Shown in pieces: positions 1 to 9,005 of a stretch of DNA of 64,000 nucleotides. Each line of letters begins with the position of its first letter. Position 1 is the stretch's first letter. Source of the DNA: Candidatus Avispirillum faecium (GTDB lineage: Bacteria > Bacillota > Clostridia > Oscillospirales > CAG-272); the NCBI GenBank assembly GCA_904396155.1, contig CAJFOI010000032.1:45547-109546 (forward strand), written 5' to 3'. The notes under the pieces were generated by a model. The model had not been told where the DNA came from. It searched no databases and saw only the letters and a list, made by a program, of their open reading frames with translations. The position numbers were made by a program, and so were the translations under genes.

Positions 1-1158
1 TGTTTCGATCTGCTCCCGAAGCAAGGCCTGTTCCTTTTCCCGCTGCGCGGCGTCCTCGTTGCGCTTTTGTTCTTTTTGCGGATCCATTCTTTTCACTCGT
101 ACCCGCTTTCGCGCAGTGGCTCGAATCAGGGAATCGATCTCGTCCATCGACTGGACAAACGAGGCGCTGTTGCCGGCCTGAAGGCGCCGGCGACGCTTTG
201 CGGCCTGCCGCCGATTGGCAAGCCGTTGCCGGAAGCTTTGAAGATTTTGACTTGCCGCGGCGTTCCATGCTTCTGCCTTGTCAGCGATTTTGTGCATACG
301 CAGCTCGGGAAGTACCGCCTTCCGCTCCCGCTTTTTCAAAAGCTGCCGCAGCCGCTTTTGTTTGCGGGCTTTTTCCACCTCCAGGGGGGGCGTGGGTGCC
401 GCGAAATCTACAAAAATATACACATGCTGGTCGTCGTTGGTGTTATAATCCCGTACCTGCAGCTCCTGGGCTTTAGAGGAGAGCTTCCAGTGAACGGATT
501 TCATGGTATCTCCCATGCGGTAGTCCCGTATATTTGCCTGCTCCGATTGCTCCTGCGTGGTTTGCATACGGGCAAGGGGAGAGGGAATATCGGACATGGC
601 GGTTTTTGCGGATGCGTCCAGGATCAGCCGGCGGGGCAGCACCGTCACATTGCTGTAATTGTTTACATCGATGCGTGTGCGAAAGAGCCGCAGATAATCA
701 TATAGATAAATCTCCTGTACACCGATCTCGTAAAGCCCCCGATAGCGGAATCGGACCGTATCTTGAATACGGTGCATTCCCAGTGGAATCAGAGACAAAA
801 CAAGTTTTTGACGCAGGCTGCGTACACCGTTCGGCTGTGGGAGGTTGATCACCGCTTCCACAAAGGGCAGGGGAAGAGGGGAAGCATTGATTACGCGGAT
901 TTCATATTCCACCGGTGCCATTTTTTCGCATCGATTGGTATCGGAAGATACATAGACCTGAACAGACGCTCTGCCGATCATCAAAAGCAGAAAGGAGAGC
1001 AGCGGCGCCAGTACAAGAAACCAGAAGAACACGGCGGATGCGGTATTTCGCAGCACCTGTGTAAAAACCAGCGCAAGGAGCAGGAGAATACAGTAAAGAA
1101 GTGCATATGGTCGGGGCAGCAGCGCCGGAGCGCGTTTGTGTCGTTTTTTATCAGCCAT
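1..1158 (-). CDS. DUF58 family membrane protein (C-terminus off window)
   Basis: DUF58 proteins are membrane-anchored, of unknown biochemical role, and are usually encoded beside a MoxR-type AAA+ ATPase, as here. The frame is open from an ATG at 1156-1158 to base 1, giving 386 codons with the C-terminus missing. Two hydrophobic helices lie at about residues 17-33 and 42-61. The family signature is at about 209-228 (NIRDYRMGD followed by VHWK). After it comes a long Lys/Arg-rich helical stretch that is probably cytoplasmic. The start lies 11 bp after the moxR stop, so the two genes are very likely one transcript. The family call is firm; the function is not known. Confidence 0.88.
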   Translation of the reverse strand, partial: MADKKRHKRAPALLPRPYALLYCILLLLALVFTQVLRNTASAVFFWFLVLAPLLSFLLLMIGRASVQVYVSSDTNRCEKMAPVEYEIRVINASPLPLPFVEAVINLPQPNGVRSLRQKLVLSLIPLGMHRIQDTVRFRYRGLYEIGVQEIYLYDYLRLFRTRIDVNNYSNVTVLPRRLILDASAKTAMSDIPSPLARMQTTQEQSEQANIRDYRMGDTMKSVHWKLSSKAQELQVRDYNTNDDQHVYIFVDFAAPTPPLEVEKARKQKRLRQLLKKRERKAVLPELRMHKIADKAEAWNAAASQNLQSFRQRLANRRQAAKRRRRLQAGNSASFVQSMDEIDSLIRATARKRVRVKRMDPQKEQKRNEDAAQREKEQALLREQIET

Positions 1159-1169
1159 GGGATGCCTTC

Positions 1170-2153
1170 TTATCTCTGCGTTTTATAAGGAACTTCCACA
1201 TTGCGGGCTACTTCGGCCAGTGCTTCGGCGGCGCCGGTCTGATTCAGCCGTGCTTCCTGGCTGAGGATGATCCTGTGGGCGACGGCGGGAACAAACAAAG
1301 CGGACACGTCCTCTGCCAGAACGTAGTCTCTTCCACGAATAAAAGCATATGCCTGGGACAGTTTCATCAGCGCAAGGGAAGCCCGGGGGGAAGCGCCCAG
1401 GGAGATGGACTTCGCATTTCGTGTGGCGGCCACCAGCTGCACGATATACCGGCTGATTTCGCCGGATACGGTGACGGTGGAAATGATCTGGCGCAGTCGT
1501 TGGATGGAATCTGCATCTGTGATGGATTCCACCTTCAGGAGAGGATTTTCGGTCTTCCGGTCGGAAATGATGGACATTTCCTCTGCTTCTGTGGGGTATC
1601 CCATGGACAGGCGCATGATAAACCGGTCCAATTGCGCTTCCGGCAGGGGATATGTACCGATGTAGCCGGAGGGATTTTGCGTTGCGATTACCATGAAGGG
1701 GGTGGGAATTGTATAGGTCTGTCCGTCTACTGTGACTTGCCCTTCCTCCATGGCTTCCAAAAGAGCGGATTGGGTTTTGGGGGAAGCCCGGTTGATTTCG
1801 TCGGCCAGGAGAATGTTGCACATCACAAGCCCTTCCCGAAATTCAAATTGCTCCTTGGATCGGTTATATATGTTGAATCCTGTGATATCTGAGGCCATCA
1901 CGTCCGGGGTGAACTGGGCCCGCTTAAAGGAGAGACCGGCTGCCCTGGACAGAGCAGCTGCCAGAGTGGTTTTTCCCACTCCCGGGACATCTTCAATCAG
2001 CACGTGTCCTCCGGCCAGCATGGAAGTGATCAGCAGAACAATTTCATTGTGTTTGCCTACTACTACTTTTTCCACTTCTGCAATCAGAGACTGTATCAAT
2101 GTATTTGCCTCTACGGCAGCCTGCATGTTTTCTCCGGAATAGTCATAGTTCAT
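1170..2153 (-). CDS. MoxR family AAA+ ATPase
   Basis: MoxR ATPases are thought to act as chaperones that assemble or activate partner complexes, often with DUF58 or VWA-domain proteins. The 327-residue protein has Walker A (EDVPGVGKTTLA), Walker B (LLADEINRA), the ATQNP sensor-1 segment and the C-terminal lid domain, all at normal spacing. The start is uncertain. ATG at 2153 overlaps the stop of a 10-codon reading frame that has its own AGGAGG. A second in-frame ATG at 2126 has GGAG six bases upstream and would begin MQAAVEANTL, close to where the family usually starts. Transcription probably begins at the promoter at 2240-2268. Confidence 0.93.
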   Translation of the reverse strand: MNYDYSGENMQAAVEANTLIQSLIAEVEKVVVGKHNEIVLLITSMLAGGHVLIEDVPGVGKTTLAAALSRAAGLSFKRAQFTPDVMASDITGFNIYNRSKEQFEFREGLVMCNILLADEINRASPKTQSALLEAMEEGQVTVDGQTYTIPTPFMVIATQNPSGYIGTYPLPEAQLDRFIMRLSMGYPTEAEEMSIISDRKTENPLLKVESITDADSIQRLRQIISTVTVSGEISRYIVQLVAATRNAKSISLGASPRASLALMKLSQAYAFIRGRDYVLAEDVSALFVPAVAHRIILSQEARLNQTGAAEALAEVARNVEVPYKTQR

Positions 2154-2182
2154 AGATTTTGCTTATGCCATGCGCCTTGCAT
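2150..2182 (-). other. possible 10-codon leader reading frame before moxR
   Basis: A perfect AGGAGG (2187-2192) sits four bases before an ATG at 2182 that opens a 10-codon frame. Its TGA overlaps the first possible moxR ATG as ATGA. This is the only strong ribosome binding site in the leader, so moxR may be translated by coupling. The peptide itself may have no function. Confidence 0.35.
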
Positions 2183-2239
2183 GGATCCTCCTGTGTAAAA
2201 TCCGATTCCTTGTCAAAAAGAACAAGAATACTTGATATA

Positions 2240-2268
2240 AGTATAGCATGTATTGTTCAAAAATACAA
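2240..2268 (-). promoter_or_regulatory. promoter for moxR-DUF58
   Basis: Read on the minus strand: TTGTAT, 17-bp spacer, TATACT. It lies about 90 bp before the moxR start in an AT-rich gap shared with the divergent fur-type gene. Confidence 0.6.
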
Positions 2269-2363
2269 TAATTTATCAATATTTTTCAAAAAAGTCTCTC
2301 AAAAACGATCATTTTATTCTATACTGGGGTAGAATATTTTTTTGATTTTTTTGTATTATTTGC

Positions 2364-2411
2364 TTGACAAATGGGAAATTTTTGCTAAAATAAGAATAGG
2401 AATCATTCTTA
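2364..2411 (+). promoter_or_regulatory. promoter and Fur/PerR-type operator
   Basis: TTGACA (2364-2369), 16-bp spacer, TAAAAT (2386-2391). A perfect inverted repeat, TAAGAAT-n7-ATTCTTA, spans 2391-2411 and overlaps the -10 and start region. The AT-rich arms and position suit binding by the Fur-family protein encoded just downstream, so autoregulation is likely. Confidence 0.65.
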
Positions 2412-2427
2412 AAAAGCAGGGATATTT

Positions 2428-2811
2428 ATGACAATGCAGCGAAGGGCTCTTTTGCGTGCTTTTGAAGCTGCGGGGAAAACGCACCCCACTGCGGAGACGC
2501 TTTACCATCTGGCAAAAAAAGAACAGCCGCGGATTTCCATGGGAACAGTATACAGAAATCTGGCGGACATGTGTGCCAGGGGAGAAGTCTTGCGTATATC
2601 CGTCAGCGATGGCCCGGACCGTTACGACAGGGATCTTTCCAAACACGACCATGCGGTGTGCCGCGTCTGCGGGCGTCTGTTTGATTTGCCTGCGGGTGTT
2701 GTATATATCCCGGACCGATGTATTCCCAAGGAATGTCGTCTTTTGGATAGCCGTCTTCTTTTACAATGTATATGTTCAGCGTGTGAGAAAAGCACCTGTT
2801 CGGACATATAA
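2428..2811 (+). CDS. Fur family repressor, PerR-like
   Basis: This 127-residue regulator has an N-terminal winged helix ([10 protein letters not shown]... [12 protein letters not shown]) and a C-terminal dimerisation domain. Structural zinc would be held by two Cys pairs, CRVC near residue 79 and CSAC near 118. The regulatory metal site RYD...KHDH...FD matches the PerR/Fur pattern. A rubrerythrin gene follows within 120 bp, which favours a peroxide-sensing PerR role over iron sensing, but this is inferred from context. The palindromic operator at 2391-2411 suggests autoregulation. Its length is slightly below the usual 135-150 residues. Confidence 0.88.
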   Translation: MTMQRRALLRAFEAAGKTHPTAETLYHLAKKEQPRISMGTVYRNLADMCARGEVLRISVSDGPDRYDRDLSKHDHAVCRVCGRLFDLPAGVVYIPDRCIPKECRLLDSRLLLQCICSACEKSTCSDI

Positions 2812-2932
2812 GATCTTAGCAGAAACGGTCTTTGGAAAAATACGTCCCGGAGACCGGTGCGTTGGAGCGAGGCGGCGCTCCGACACGCACGCCGTATCCG
2901 CCACAGCAAATATGAGAAAGGCAGGTAGAAAA

Positions 2933-3469
2933 ATGGAGTTGAAGGGATCCAAGACAGAGCAGAATCTGATGACGGCTTTTGCCGGCGAATCACAGGCGAC
3001 GAACAAATATGCATACTATGCATCCAAAGCGAAAAAAGACGGCTATCAGCAGATCGCCGCGATTTTTGAAGAGACTTCCATGAATGAGCGGGAACACGCG
3101 AAAATGTGGTACAAGCTTCTCCACGGCGGCATTGGCACCACTGCCGAAAATCTTAAAATGGCAGCAGAGGGAGAAAACTATGAGTGGACCGACATGTATG
3201 CCACCTTCGCAAAGGAGGCAAGAGAAGAGGGCTTTGAATACATAGCAAAGCTTTTTGAAGGGGTAGCGCAGGTGGAAAAGGAGCATGAGGCGCGGTATTT
3301 GAAGCTTTTGGAAAATGTACAGGGCGGTCTGGTATTCTCCAGAGATGGAGACATGATCTGGCAGTGCCGCAACTGCGGGCATATTGAGATCGGCAAAACG
3401 GCGCCGGAGGTATGTCCGGTTTGCGCGCATCCGCAGAGCTATTTCCAGATTAAGGCGGAAAATTATTAA
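2933..3469 (+). CDS. rbr: rubrerythrin
   Basis: Rubrerythrin is a non-haem di-iron peroxidase that reduces hydrogen peroxide in anaerobes. The 178-residue protein has the ferritin-like four-helix domain with paired iron motifs (EREHAKMWY and EKEHEARY). It ends in a rubredoxin-like [Fe(SCys)4] module, CRNC...CPVC. The frame is open further upstream, but the family starts at [12 protein letters not shown], preceded by AGGCAGG, so I chose ATG 2933. It follows the PerR-like gene in the same direction and is probably under its control. A GC-rich hairpin at 2861-2883 lies in the gap between them. The palindromic repeats right after the stop could act as a terminator. Confidence 0.95.
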   Translation: MELKGSKTEQNLMTAFAGESQATNKYAYYASKAKKDGYQQIAAIFEETSMNEREHAKMWYKLLHGGIGTTAENLKMAAEGENYEWTDMYATFAKEAREEGFEYIAKLFEGVAQVEKEHEARYLKLLENVQGGLVFSRDGDMIWQCRNCGHIEIGKTAPEVCPVCAHPQSYFQIKAENY

Positions 3470-3491
3470 TAATTGAAATTCTTTTTGAGAA

Positions 3492-3811
3492 CAATCCCCC
3501 AGTCGGCTGATGCCGACTTGCCCCCTTTGCACAAGGGGGCCTTTTATTTTTATAAAAATCAAAAGGATTATTTACATTCGGTGAGCATAAGAGGACCAAA
3601 AAGAAAAGCCTCCCCCGTGCGGGAGCTGCATAGCAGACCCGGGGGAGGTGGCACGGCAAAGCCGTGACGGAAGGGGTGTTATTGCAAAACAATCCCCCAG
3701 TCGGCTGACGCCGACTTGCCCCCTTTACACAGGGGGTTCTTTACAGTCAAAGCCTTCCCAGGAGTTGCTACGCAACTCCTGGGAAGGCGTCAGCGCAGCG
3801 GACGGAGGGGT
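3492..3811. repeat. dispersed palindromic repeats, two A-B composite units
   Basis: This fills most of a 383-bp gene-free gap. Module A (3492-3546 and 3690-3742) starts CAATCCCCCAGTCGGCTG and contains two hairpins: AGTCGGC/GCCGACT, then CCCCCTTTG...AAGGGGG followed by Ts. Module B (about 3606-3678 and 3751-3811) is GC-rich and self-complementary, with a gene-style stem such as AGGAGTTGC/GCAACTCCT, and ends GGACGGAGGGG. The same modules recur at 11265, 46421 and 47027. The first A hairpin with its T tract could terminate rubrerythrin transcription. Confidence 0.85.
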
Positions 3812-3852
3812 TATAAAAACAATTTTTTTGGAATTTCTCTGTCTAACAAAAT

Positions 3853-5211
3853 TCAGTTTTTCAGGCTTTGCATGGGGGCAGGAATCCGTCCGCCTCTCGC
3901 AATAAACTTTGCGGGAGACTCGTTTTTATTCAGCCGCATCACCGGTCCGCTGCCCAGCAGACCGCCGAATTCCAAAGAGTCTCCGATATCTTTTCCAATG
4001 GCCGGGATAATGCGCACGGCAGTGGTCTTGGTATTGACCATACCGATGGCAGCCTCGTCTGCGATGATCGCAGAGATCACTTCCGGTTTTGTGTCGCCGG
4101 GAACGACGATCATATCCAGCCCTACGGAACATACACTGGTCATAGCTTCCAGCTTTTCGATACTCAACACACCAGACTGCGCCGCTGCGATCATGCCGGC
4201 GTCCTCCGACACCGGTATGAAGGCGCCGGACAGACCTCCCACATTGGAGGACGCCATGACGCCGCCCTTCTTTACCGCATCATTGAGGAGCGCCAGTGCG
4301 GCGGTGGTACCATGGGTGCCGCACATTTCCAGACCCATTTCTTCTAAAATGTGGGCAACGGAGTCCCCCACTGCCGGCGTGGGTGCCAGGGACAGGTCTA
4401 CAATACCGAAGGGAACATCCAGCCGTTTGGATGCTTCCGTACCTACCAACTGCCCCATCCGGGTGATCTTAAAGGCCGTTTTTTTGATGATGTCCGCGAC
4501 CCGGTTCAGATCTGCATCCGGATACTTGGACAGCGCTGCCCGTACAACACCAGGGCCGGACACGCCCACGTTCAGAACACAATCGGGCTCGCCGACGCCA
4601 TGGAAAGCACCTGCCATAAAGGGATTGTCCTCGGGAGCGTTGCAAAACACCACCAGCTTTGCCGGACCAATACAGTTTTTGTCGGCAGTATATCTGGCCG
4701 CATCCGTGATCACCTGTCCCATCAGCGCGACTGCGTCCATGTTGATGCCAGCTTTCGTGGTGCCTACATTTACAGAGGAACAAACCTGATCTGTTTCACG
4801 CAATGCCTGAGGAATAGAGCGAATCAATTCCAGATCTCCTGCGGAAAAGCCTTTGTGTACCAGAGCGGAATAACCGCCGATAAAATTGACGCCGATTTCC
4901 TTGCCCGCCTGATCCAGCACGCGCGCATACTTTACCGGGTCTCCCCCGCTGGCAGCCAGCAGCATGGCGATAGGGGTGACGGATACTCTTTTGTTGATAA
5001 TGGGAATTCCGTACAGTTGGGAGATATCTTCCCCCACCCTAACCAGGTTTCCGGCTTTGCGCAGGATCTTGTCATACACCTTTTTGCAGGAGGCGTCGAT
5101 ATCGCTGTCACAGCAGTCCAGCAGAGAGATCCCCATGGTGATGGTGCGAATGTCCAGGTTTTCGTTCTGGATCATGTGGATGGTTTCCATTATGTCGCCT
5201 AAGTTCAGCAT
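3853..5211 (-). CDS. PFL family protein (DUF711/UPF0210)
   Basis: This 452-residue protein matches the UPF0210/DUF711 family over its normal length, with recognisable blocks [15 protein letters not shown] near residue 21 and [17 protein letters not shown] near 143. The family is distantly related to glycyl-radical enzymes by fold, but its reaction is not established. In Firmicutes it is almost always paired with a small ACT-domain protein, and here it starts 10 bp after that gene. GAGGGGG precedes the ATG at 5211. The sequence shows no internal damage. Confidence 0.92.
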   Translation of the reverse strand: MLNLGDIMETIHMIQNENLDIRTITMGISLLDCCDSDIDASCKKVYDKILRKAGNLVRVGEDISQLYGIPIINKRVSVTPIAMLLAASGGDPVKYARVLDQAGKEIGVNFIGGYSALVHKGFSAGDLELIRSIPQALRETDQVCSSVNVGTTKAGINMDAVALMGQVITDAARYTADKNCIGPAKLVVFCNAPEDNPFMAGAFHGVGEPDCVLNVGVSGPGVVRAALSKYPDADLNRVADIIKKTAFKITRMGQLVGTEASKRLDVPFGIVDLSLAPTPAVGDSVAHILEEMGLEMCGTHGTTAALALLNDAVKKGGVMASSNVGGLSGAFIPVSEDAGMIAAAQSGVLSIEKLEAMTSVCSVGLDMIVVPGDTKPEVISAIIADEAAIGMVNTKTTAVRIIPAIGKDIGDSLEFGGLLGSGPVMRLNKNESPAKFIARGGRIPAPMQSLKN

Positions 5212-5221
5212 GGGTACCCCC

Positions 5222-5491
5222 TCAAATTCTGTGCATGGAGTTGAAAATGTCTTCGTGCATGATATTGATTTGCATGCCGATCTGGTCGCTGAGCGTCTCC
5301 AGATCGCCTCTCAGATGCATGAAATTACAATCCTTGTCCGATATATCCAGCATCATGACCATGACAAACATGTCCTGGAGAATCGACTGATTTACATCTA
5401 CTACATTGGCGCGGTTTTCAAAACAGACGGCACTGACTTTTGCCAGGATGCCAAAGGTGTCTTTCCCGATTACAGAAACAATTGCACGCAT
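5222..5491 (-). CDS. ACT domain-containing protein (UPF0237)
   Basis: An 89-residue stand-alone ACT domain ([20 protein letters not shown] at the N-terminus), typical of UPF0237. ACT domains bind small ligands, usually amino acids, so it may sense a metabolite for the PFL protein encoded 10 bp downstream. That partnership is known by gene pairing, not by assay. GGGAGG lies a few bases before the ATG. It follows the acyltransferase gene by 17 bp in what looks like a three-gene operon. Confidence 0.92.
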   Translation of the reverse strand: MRAIVSVIGKDTFGILAKVSAVCFENRANVVDVNQSILQDMFVMVMMLDISDKDCNFMHLRGDLETLSDQIGMQINIMHEDIFNSMHRI

Positions 5492-5508
5492 ATTTTCCTC
5501 CCGATTTT

Positions 5509-6417
5509 TTATTTTACAACTTTTTCCCCGTCAAACCAAAGGATGCCGTAGCCGGCACCGGATACGCCGCCTTTGGCGAGCCAGTCTGCATATCTGCGGC
5601 GCAAGGAGGTGTCTCTGGGCAGCAGGGCGGGATCGCCGGGGTAATTCATATTATAGATTCGCCAGCATTCGCTGAATCCCGGGTTTTCTATATTGTTTAC
5701 GATTTCAAAGTCGCTTTGGAAGCGGATGATGTTGGAATCCGGCGGCAGAAACTCTTTCATCCTGTCGTAAAGCAGCCAGGATCCACATATGATGGGCAAA
5801 AGTCCTTGGATGGTCAGAGAATTGTAAAAGCGATAGGCGCGCCTGTAGGAATCCAGCACGTCCTCGTGGCGCAGCGGGCTGCCGGAGGGAATGTGCGTAT
5901 TCAGCACCTCTTTCTCGTCGCGTTTCATCGTGATGCCGTGCCCGCTGTAAACATCGGTCAGATAATAGGTGGTCTTTTCAAATTGCAGCCGTCCCAGGGC
6001 AAACCGGGTCATTTTGAAAAAGCCGTCAAACCAAAAGGCTACAAATGTACCCCAAATGCCGTGTAAGGCGTGGCATTCATTTAGTTTATACAAGAGATCC
6101 ATCATGGAGTCATGCCATATGGATTCGTCGATCCCTTTTTCCTTGTAGCGCAGACGCAGGGGTTCTGCAAGGCAGGCATACAAAAGAAACTGGGCCGTAT
6201 ATTCGTGCACGCCGGCTGCGGCACCGGCCGCCGCGGCATCCTGATTGGCAACGTCAAATTTGATTTCTCTGCCGCCTTTGTACGCGTCGATGTGTGCCAG
6301 CAGCAGTTCGGCGGCCTTGGGGTTTGCAAACAGCCGATCATATTCCGAAAGGAGGAAGGCCTTTGCTTTTTCTGGATACGGAAACTGATTCAGAAAATTT
6401 ATAAGTGTTGTTTTCAT
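5509..6417 (-). CDS. acyltransferase domain protein (NAT_N/GNAT_C type)
   Basis: The 302-residue protein matches the two-domain acyltransferase family (formerly DUF5596). An N-terminal helical part runs to about residue 125. A GNAT-like C-terminal part contains LGRLQFE, VLNTHIPSGSPL, ICGSWLLYD and LPPDSNIIRF, all family hallmarks. It probably transfers an acyl group from acyl-CoA, but no substrate is known. It heads an operon with the ACT and PFL genes, starting from the promoter at 6455-6483. The family assignment is moderately firm and the biochemical role is open. Confidence 0.72.
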   Translation of the reverse strand: MKTTLINFLNQFPYPEKAKAFLLSEYDRLFANPKAAELLLAHIDAYKGGREIKFDVANQDAAAAGAAAGVHEYTAQFLLYACLAEPLRLRYKEKGIDESIWHDSMMDLLYKLNECHALHGIWGTFVAFWFDGFFKMTRFALGRLQFEKTTYYLTDVYSGHGITMKRDEKEVLNTHIPSGSPLRHEDVLDSYRRAYRFYNSLTIQGLLPIICGSWLLYDRMKEFLPPDSNIIRFQSDFEIVNNIENPGFSECWRIYNMNYPGDPALLPRDTSLRRRYADWLAKGGVSGAGYGILWFDGEKVVK

Positions 6418-6454
6418 AGTTTCTTCTTTCTTTGTGCAATGTAAATCTTTTCAC

Positions 6455-6483
6455 ATTATACGGTACCAAGAAAAAAAAAGCAA
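6455..6483 (-). promoter_or_regulatory. promoter for acyltransferase-ACT-PFL operon
   Basis: Minus strand: TTGCTT, 17-bp spacer, TATAAT, about 40 bp before the ATG at 6417. Confidence 0.65.
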
Positions 6484-6544
6484 GAGCGGGACAGGCAAAA
6501 AACGGAGAAATATTGCGTTTTTCGCAGGGATTTTGAAAAAGGAA

Positions 6545-6573
6545 TTGTATTTATTGAAGAAATATGCTATACT
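6545..6573 (+). promoter_or_regulatory. promoter for XRE-cupin / acyl-CoA synthetase
   Basis: TTGTAT, 17-bp spacer, TATACT, about 50 bp before the ATG at 6622; divergent from the promoter at 6455-6483. Confidence 0.6.
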
Positions 6574-6621
6574 GCTTGTAAATTCCCCCGGTGGGTTTTA
6601 CCTTTTGAAAGGAGCGGCGCC

Positions 6622-7170
6622 ATGTTTGGTGAATTGAAAATGATCGCTTCCCGTATACGCGAAATGCGGGAGATTTTGGGGATACCTGCAAAGGTGATTG
6701 CCGAAAATATCGGAACCAGTGAAGCGGAATACCTCGCCTATGAGAACGGTGAGGACGATATCCCGGTGGGCAAGCTGTACTTGATTGCCGGTGAATTCGG
6801 AGTGGATCCTACGGTACTGCTCTGCGGAGACGGCCCCCGCATGGCGGATTACACCATTGTCCGGGGAGGCCGCGGCGTCAGTGTGGAGCGTTTTGCCGGG
6901 TATCAGTTTACCTCTCTCGCTTACAATTTTATCGGCAGGGAGATGGAACCGATGATTGTGTCTCTTCTGCCTTCTTCGGAAAAGCCGGAGCTTGTAACCC
7001 ATGAGGGACAGGAGTTTAATTATGTGCTCAAGGGCTCTGTTATTGTGACCATCGGAGAGCGGGAGCATGTGCTCCATGCGGGGGACAGCATTTATTTCAA
7101 TCCCGGAATCCCGCACGGGCAGCACTGTGTGGACGGGCCGGCAGAGTTTCTCACCGTCATCAACGAATGA
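6622..7170 (+). CDS. XRE-type regulator with C-terminal cupin domain
   Basis: The 182-residue protein joins an N-terminal helix-turn-helix of the Cro/C1 type (about residues 7-62, IREMREILGIPAKVIAENIG) to a C-terminal cupin barrel (about 110-180, with THEGQEFNYVLKGS and HAGDSIYFNPGIPHG). Cupin-fused XRE proteins are usually local regulators whose cupin binds a small ligand. The acyl-CoA synthetase gene follows 49 bp later in the same direction, so its substrate or product may be the ligand. AAAGGAG eight bases upstream supports the start. Confidence 0.9.
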   Translation: MFGELKMIASRIREMREILGIPAKVIAENIGTSEAEYLAYENGEDDIPVGKLYLIAGEFGVDPTVLLCGDGPRMADYTIVRGGRGVSVERFAGYQFTSLAYNFIGREMEPMIVSLLPSSEKPELVTHEGQEFNYVLKGSVIVTIGEREHVLHAGDSIYFNPGIPHGQHCVDGPAEFLTVINE

Positions 7171-7219
7171 TGCACTGACAGGAATAAATTGTAAAGTACA
7201 GGAAAGGCGTGGTTGTCCA

Positions 7220-8911
7220 ATGAATCTTTTGTCCAAATTTTTGCCTCGTATAGAATTTGACTCCTATGCGGATTTTAAGAAAAATTACAAAGTAAATGTA
7301 CCGGAAAACTTTAATTTTGGATACGATGTGGTAGATGAATATGCTCGTATATGCCCGGAGAAGCAGGCGCTGATCCACGTGGACGAAAGCGACGTGATCA
7401 CGCGCTATAACTTCGGTCAGATCAAGCGCCTTTCCGATCAGTGTGCAAATGTGTTTGCCTCCTGCGGCATCGGCCGTGGGGACGTGGTGATGATGATGAT
7501 GAAGGAGCGCCCGGAGGCATGGTTGATCATCATTGCCCTGGCAAAGCTGGGGGCTACTGTTATACCGGCAACTTATCAGCTGACCCCCAAGGATATCATC
7601 TATCGCTGCGCATGTGCAGAGGTAAAAATGATCTGTATAGCAGAGGATGAGGATGTGATCCGACACGTGCGCGACAGCCGGGATGCCTGTCCGAACGTGG
7701 AGACCATTGCCTTGGTGGGGGACGATGTCACCGCTCGGTTTGGCGATGAATTTCTGGATTTCCGCGCGCAGATGTATGCGGCATCGGCAGACTTTGTGCG
7801 TCCTGTGGGAGAGCGTGCACCCAGGCCAGACGATACCATGCTCATTTACTTTTCCTCCGGGACGACAGGTATGCCCAAAATGATCGCGCACAACTTTACA
7901 TATCCCCTGGGGCATATCACTACGGCAAAATACTGGCAGCATGTGGAGGATGACGGGATCCATTTCACCATGGCGGACTCCGGCTGGGCAAAGTTCGGCT
8001 GGGGGAAAATATTCGGACAGTGGATCGCCGGCAGTGCACTGGTTGCATTTGATACAGGGCGGTTCCATCCGGATTTTCTCATGCGTATTATTGGTGAAGT
8101 GCGTCCTACCACTTTCTGTGCGCCTCCTACCGTATATCGTTTTTTGATCAAGGAAGATTTGTCCAAAGGAGATTTTTCTTCTATTCACCACTGCACGACA
8201 GCGGGTGAGCCGTTGAATCCGGAGGTGTTCTATCGGTTTAAGGAAGCTGCCGGGTTGGAGATTCACGAGGGGTTTGGGCAATCTGAAACTTCTGTCATTG
8301 TGGCAAATTTTGGGTGGGACCCCATTAAACTGGGCTCTACCGGCTTGCCTTCGCCTCTTTATGATATTGATATTGTCGATGACGCGGGAAATCCTTGTGA
8401 GGACGGAACGGTAGGCAGAATTGTTGTGAGAAATGCAAGCACCGATCATCCGGTAGGGCTCTTCACGGATTACAGGAAAGATCCCGCGGCGATGGAAAAA
8501 GCCTGGCGGGATGGAATGTACGATACCGGTGATCTGGCCTGGAGAGATTCCGACGGGTATTTGTGGTTTGAGGGCCGTTCGGATGATGTCATCAAATGCT
8601 CCGGCTATCGGATTGGGCCTTTCGAGGTGGAAAGTGCGCTGATGACGCATCCTTCCGTTTTGGAATGTGCTGTAACTGCTGCGCCGGATCCCATTCGCGG
8701 TCAGGTAGTAAAGGCGACGGTGGTTCTTGCCAGGGGCTTCATTCCGTCGGAGGAACTGAAAAAAGAGCTGCAAAATCATGTAAAAAAGGTGACTGCACCT
8801 TATAAATATCCCCGCATTGTGGAGTTTACTGCGGAATTGCCTAAGACTACCAGCGGAAAGATCCGTCGTACGGAAATTCGGGAAAAAGACGCGGGAAGAG
8901 GGCAGGCATAA
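7220..8911 (+). CDS. AMP-forming acyl-CoA synthetase
   Basis: This 563-residue ANL-superfamily ligase activates a carboxylic acid to acyl-AMP and then acyl-CoA. Signature motifs are intact: the phosphate loop YFSSGTTGMPKM, GEPLNPEVF...HEGFGQSE, YDTGDLAWRDSDGYLWFEGR, and the catalytic lysine in PKTTSGKIRR near the C-terminus. It most resembles the acetyl/medium-chain (ACSM) group; the preferred acid cannot be read from sequence. The frame extends upstream, but MNLLSKFLPRIEFDSY at 7220 fits the family start. It probably shares a transcript with the XRE-cupin regulator. Confidence 0.92.
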   Translation: MNLLSKFLPRIEFDSYADFKKNYKVNVPENFNFGYDVVDEYARICPEKQALIHVDESDVITRYNFGQIKRLSDQCANVFASCGIGRGDVVMMMMKERPEAWLIIIALAKLGATVIPATYQLTPKDIIYRCACAEVKMICIAEDEDVIRHVRDSRDACPNVETIALVGDDVTARFGDEFLDFRAQMYAASADFVRPVGERAPRPDDTMLIYFSSGTTGMPKMIAHNFTYPLGHITTAKYWQHVEDDGIHFTMADSGWAKFGWGKIFGQWIAGSALVAFDTGRFHPDFLMRIIGEVRPTTFCAPPTVYRFLIKEDLSKGDFSSIHHCTTAGEPLNPEVFYRFKEAAGLEIHEGFGQSETSVIVANFGWDPIKLGSTGLPSPLYDIDIVDDAGNPCEDGTVGRIVVRNASTDHPVGLFTDYRKDPAAMEKAWRDGMYDTGDLAWRDSDGYLWFEGRSDDVIKCSGYRIGPFEVESALMTHPSVLECAVTAAPDPIRGQVVKATVVLARGFIPSEELKKELQNHVKKVTAPYKYPRIVEFTAELPKTTSGKIRRTEIREKDAGRGQA

Positions 8912-8961
8912 GCCTGTTTGGGCAAAATTTCTCATTTTAAGATCAGAGTCGATAGCAAACA

Positions 8962-8996
8962 CACCCCTTTGCACATACAATGTGTGCAAAGGGGTG
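8962..8996 (+). promoter_or_regulatory. long hairpin over sigma-E-like -10 and RBS of the GH18 gene
   Basis: A perfect 14-bp inverted repeat (8962-8975 with 8983-8996) and 7-base loop. The right arm carries AAAGGGG, the only ribosome binding site for the ATG at 9006. CATACAAT (8974-8981), matching the sigma-E -10 consensus, overlaps the loop; the -35 is weak. There is no U tract, so simple termination is unlikely. Confidence 0.5.
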
Positions 8997-9005
8997 ATGT
9001 AATTT

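Noticed and set aside
2861..2883. GC-rich hairpin (TTGGAGCG/CGCTCCGA) between the PerR-like gene and rubrerythrin
   Set aside because: Strong stem but no U tract and no partner structure; could be a processing site, but not enough for a regulatory call.
3492..3811. CRISPR array
   Set aside because: Repeats are palindromic modules of unequal length without regular spacers, and no cas genes are near.
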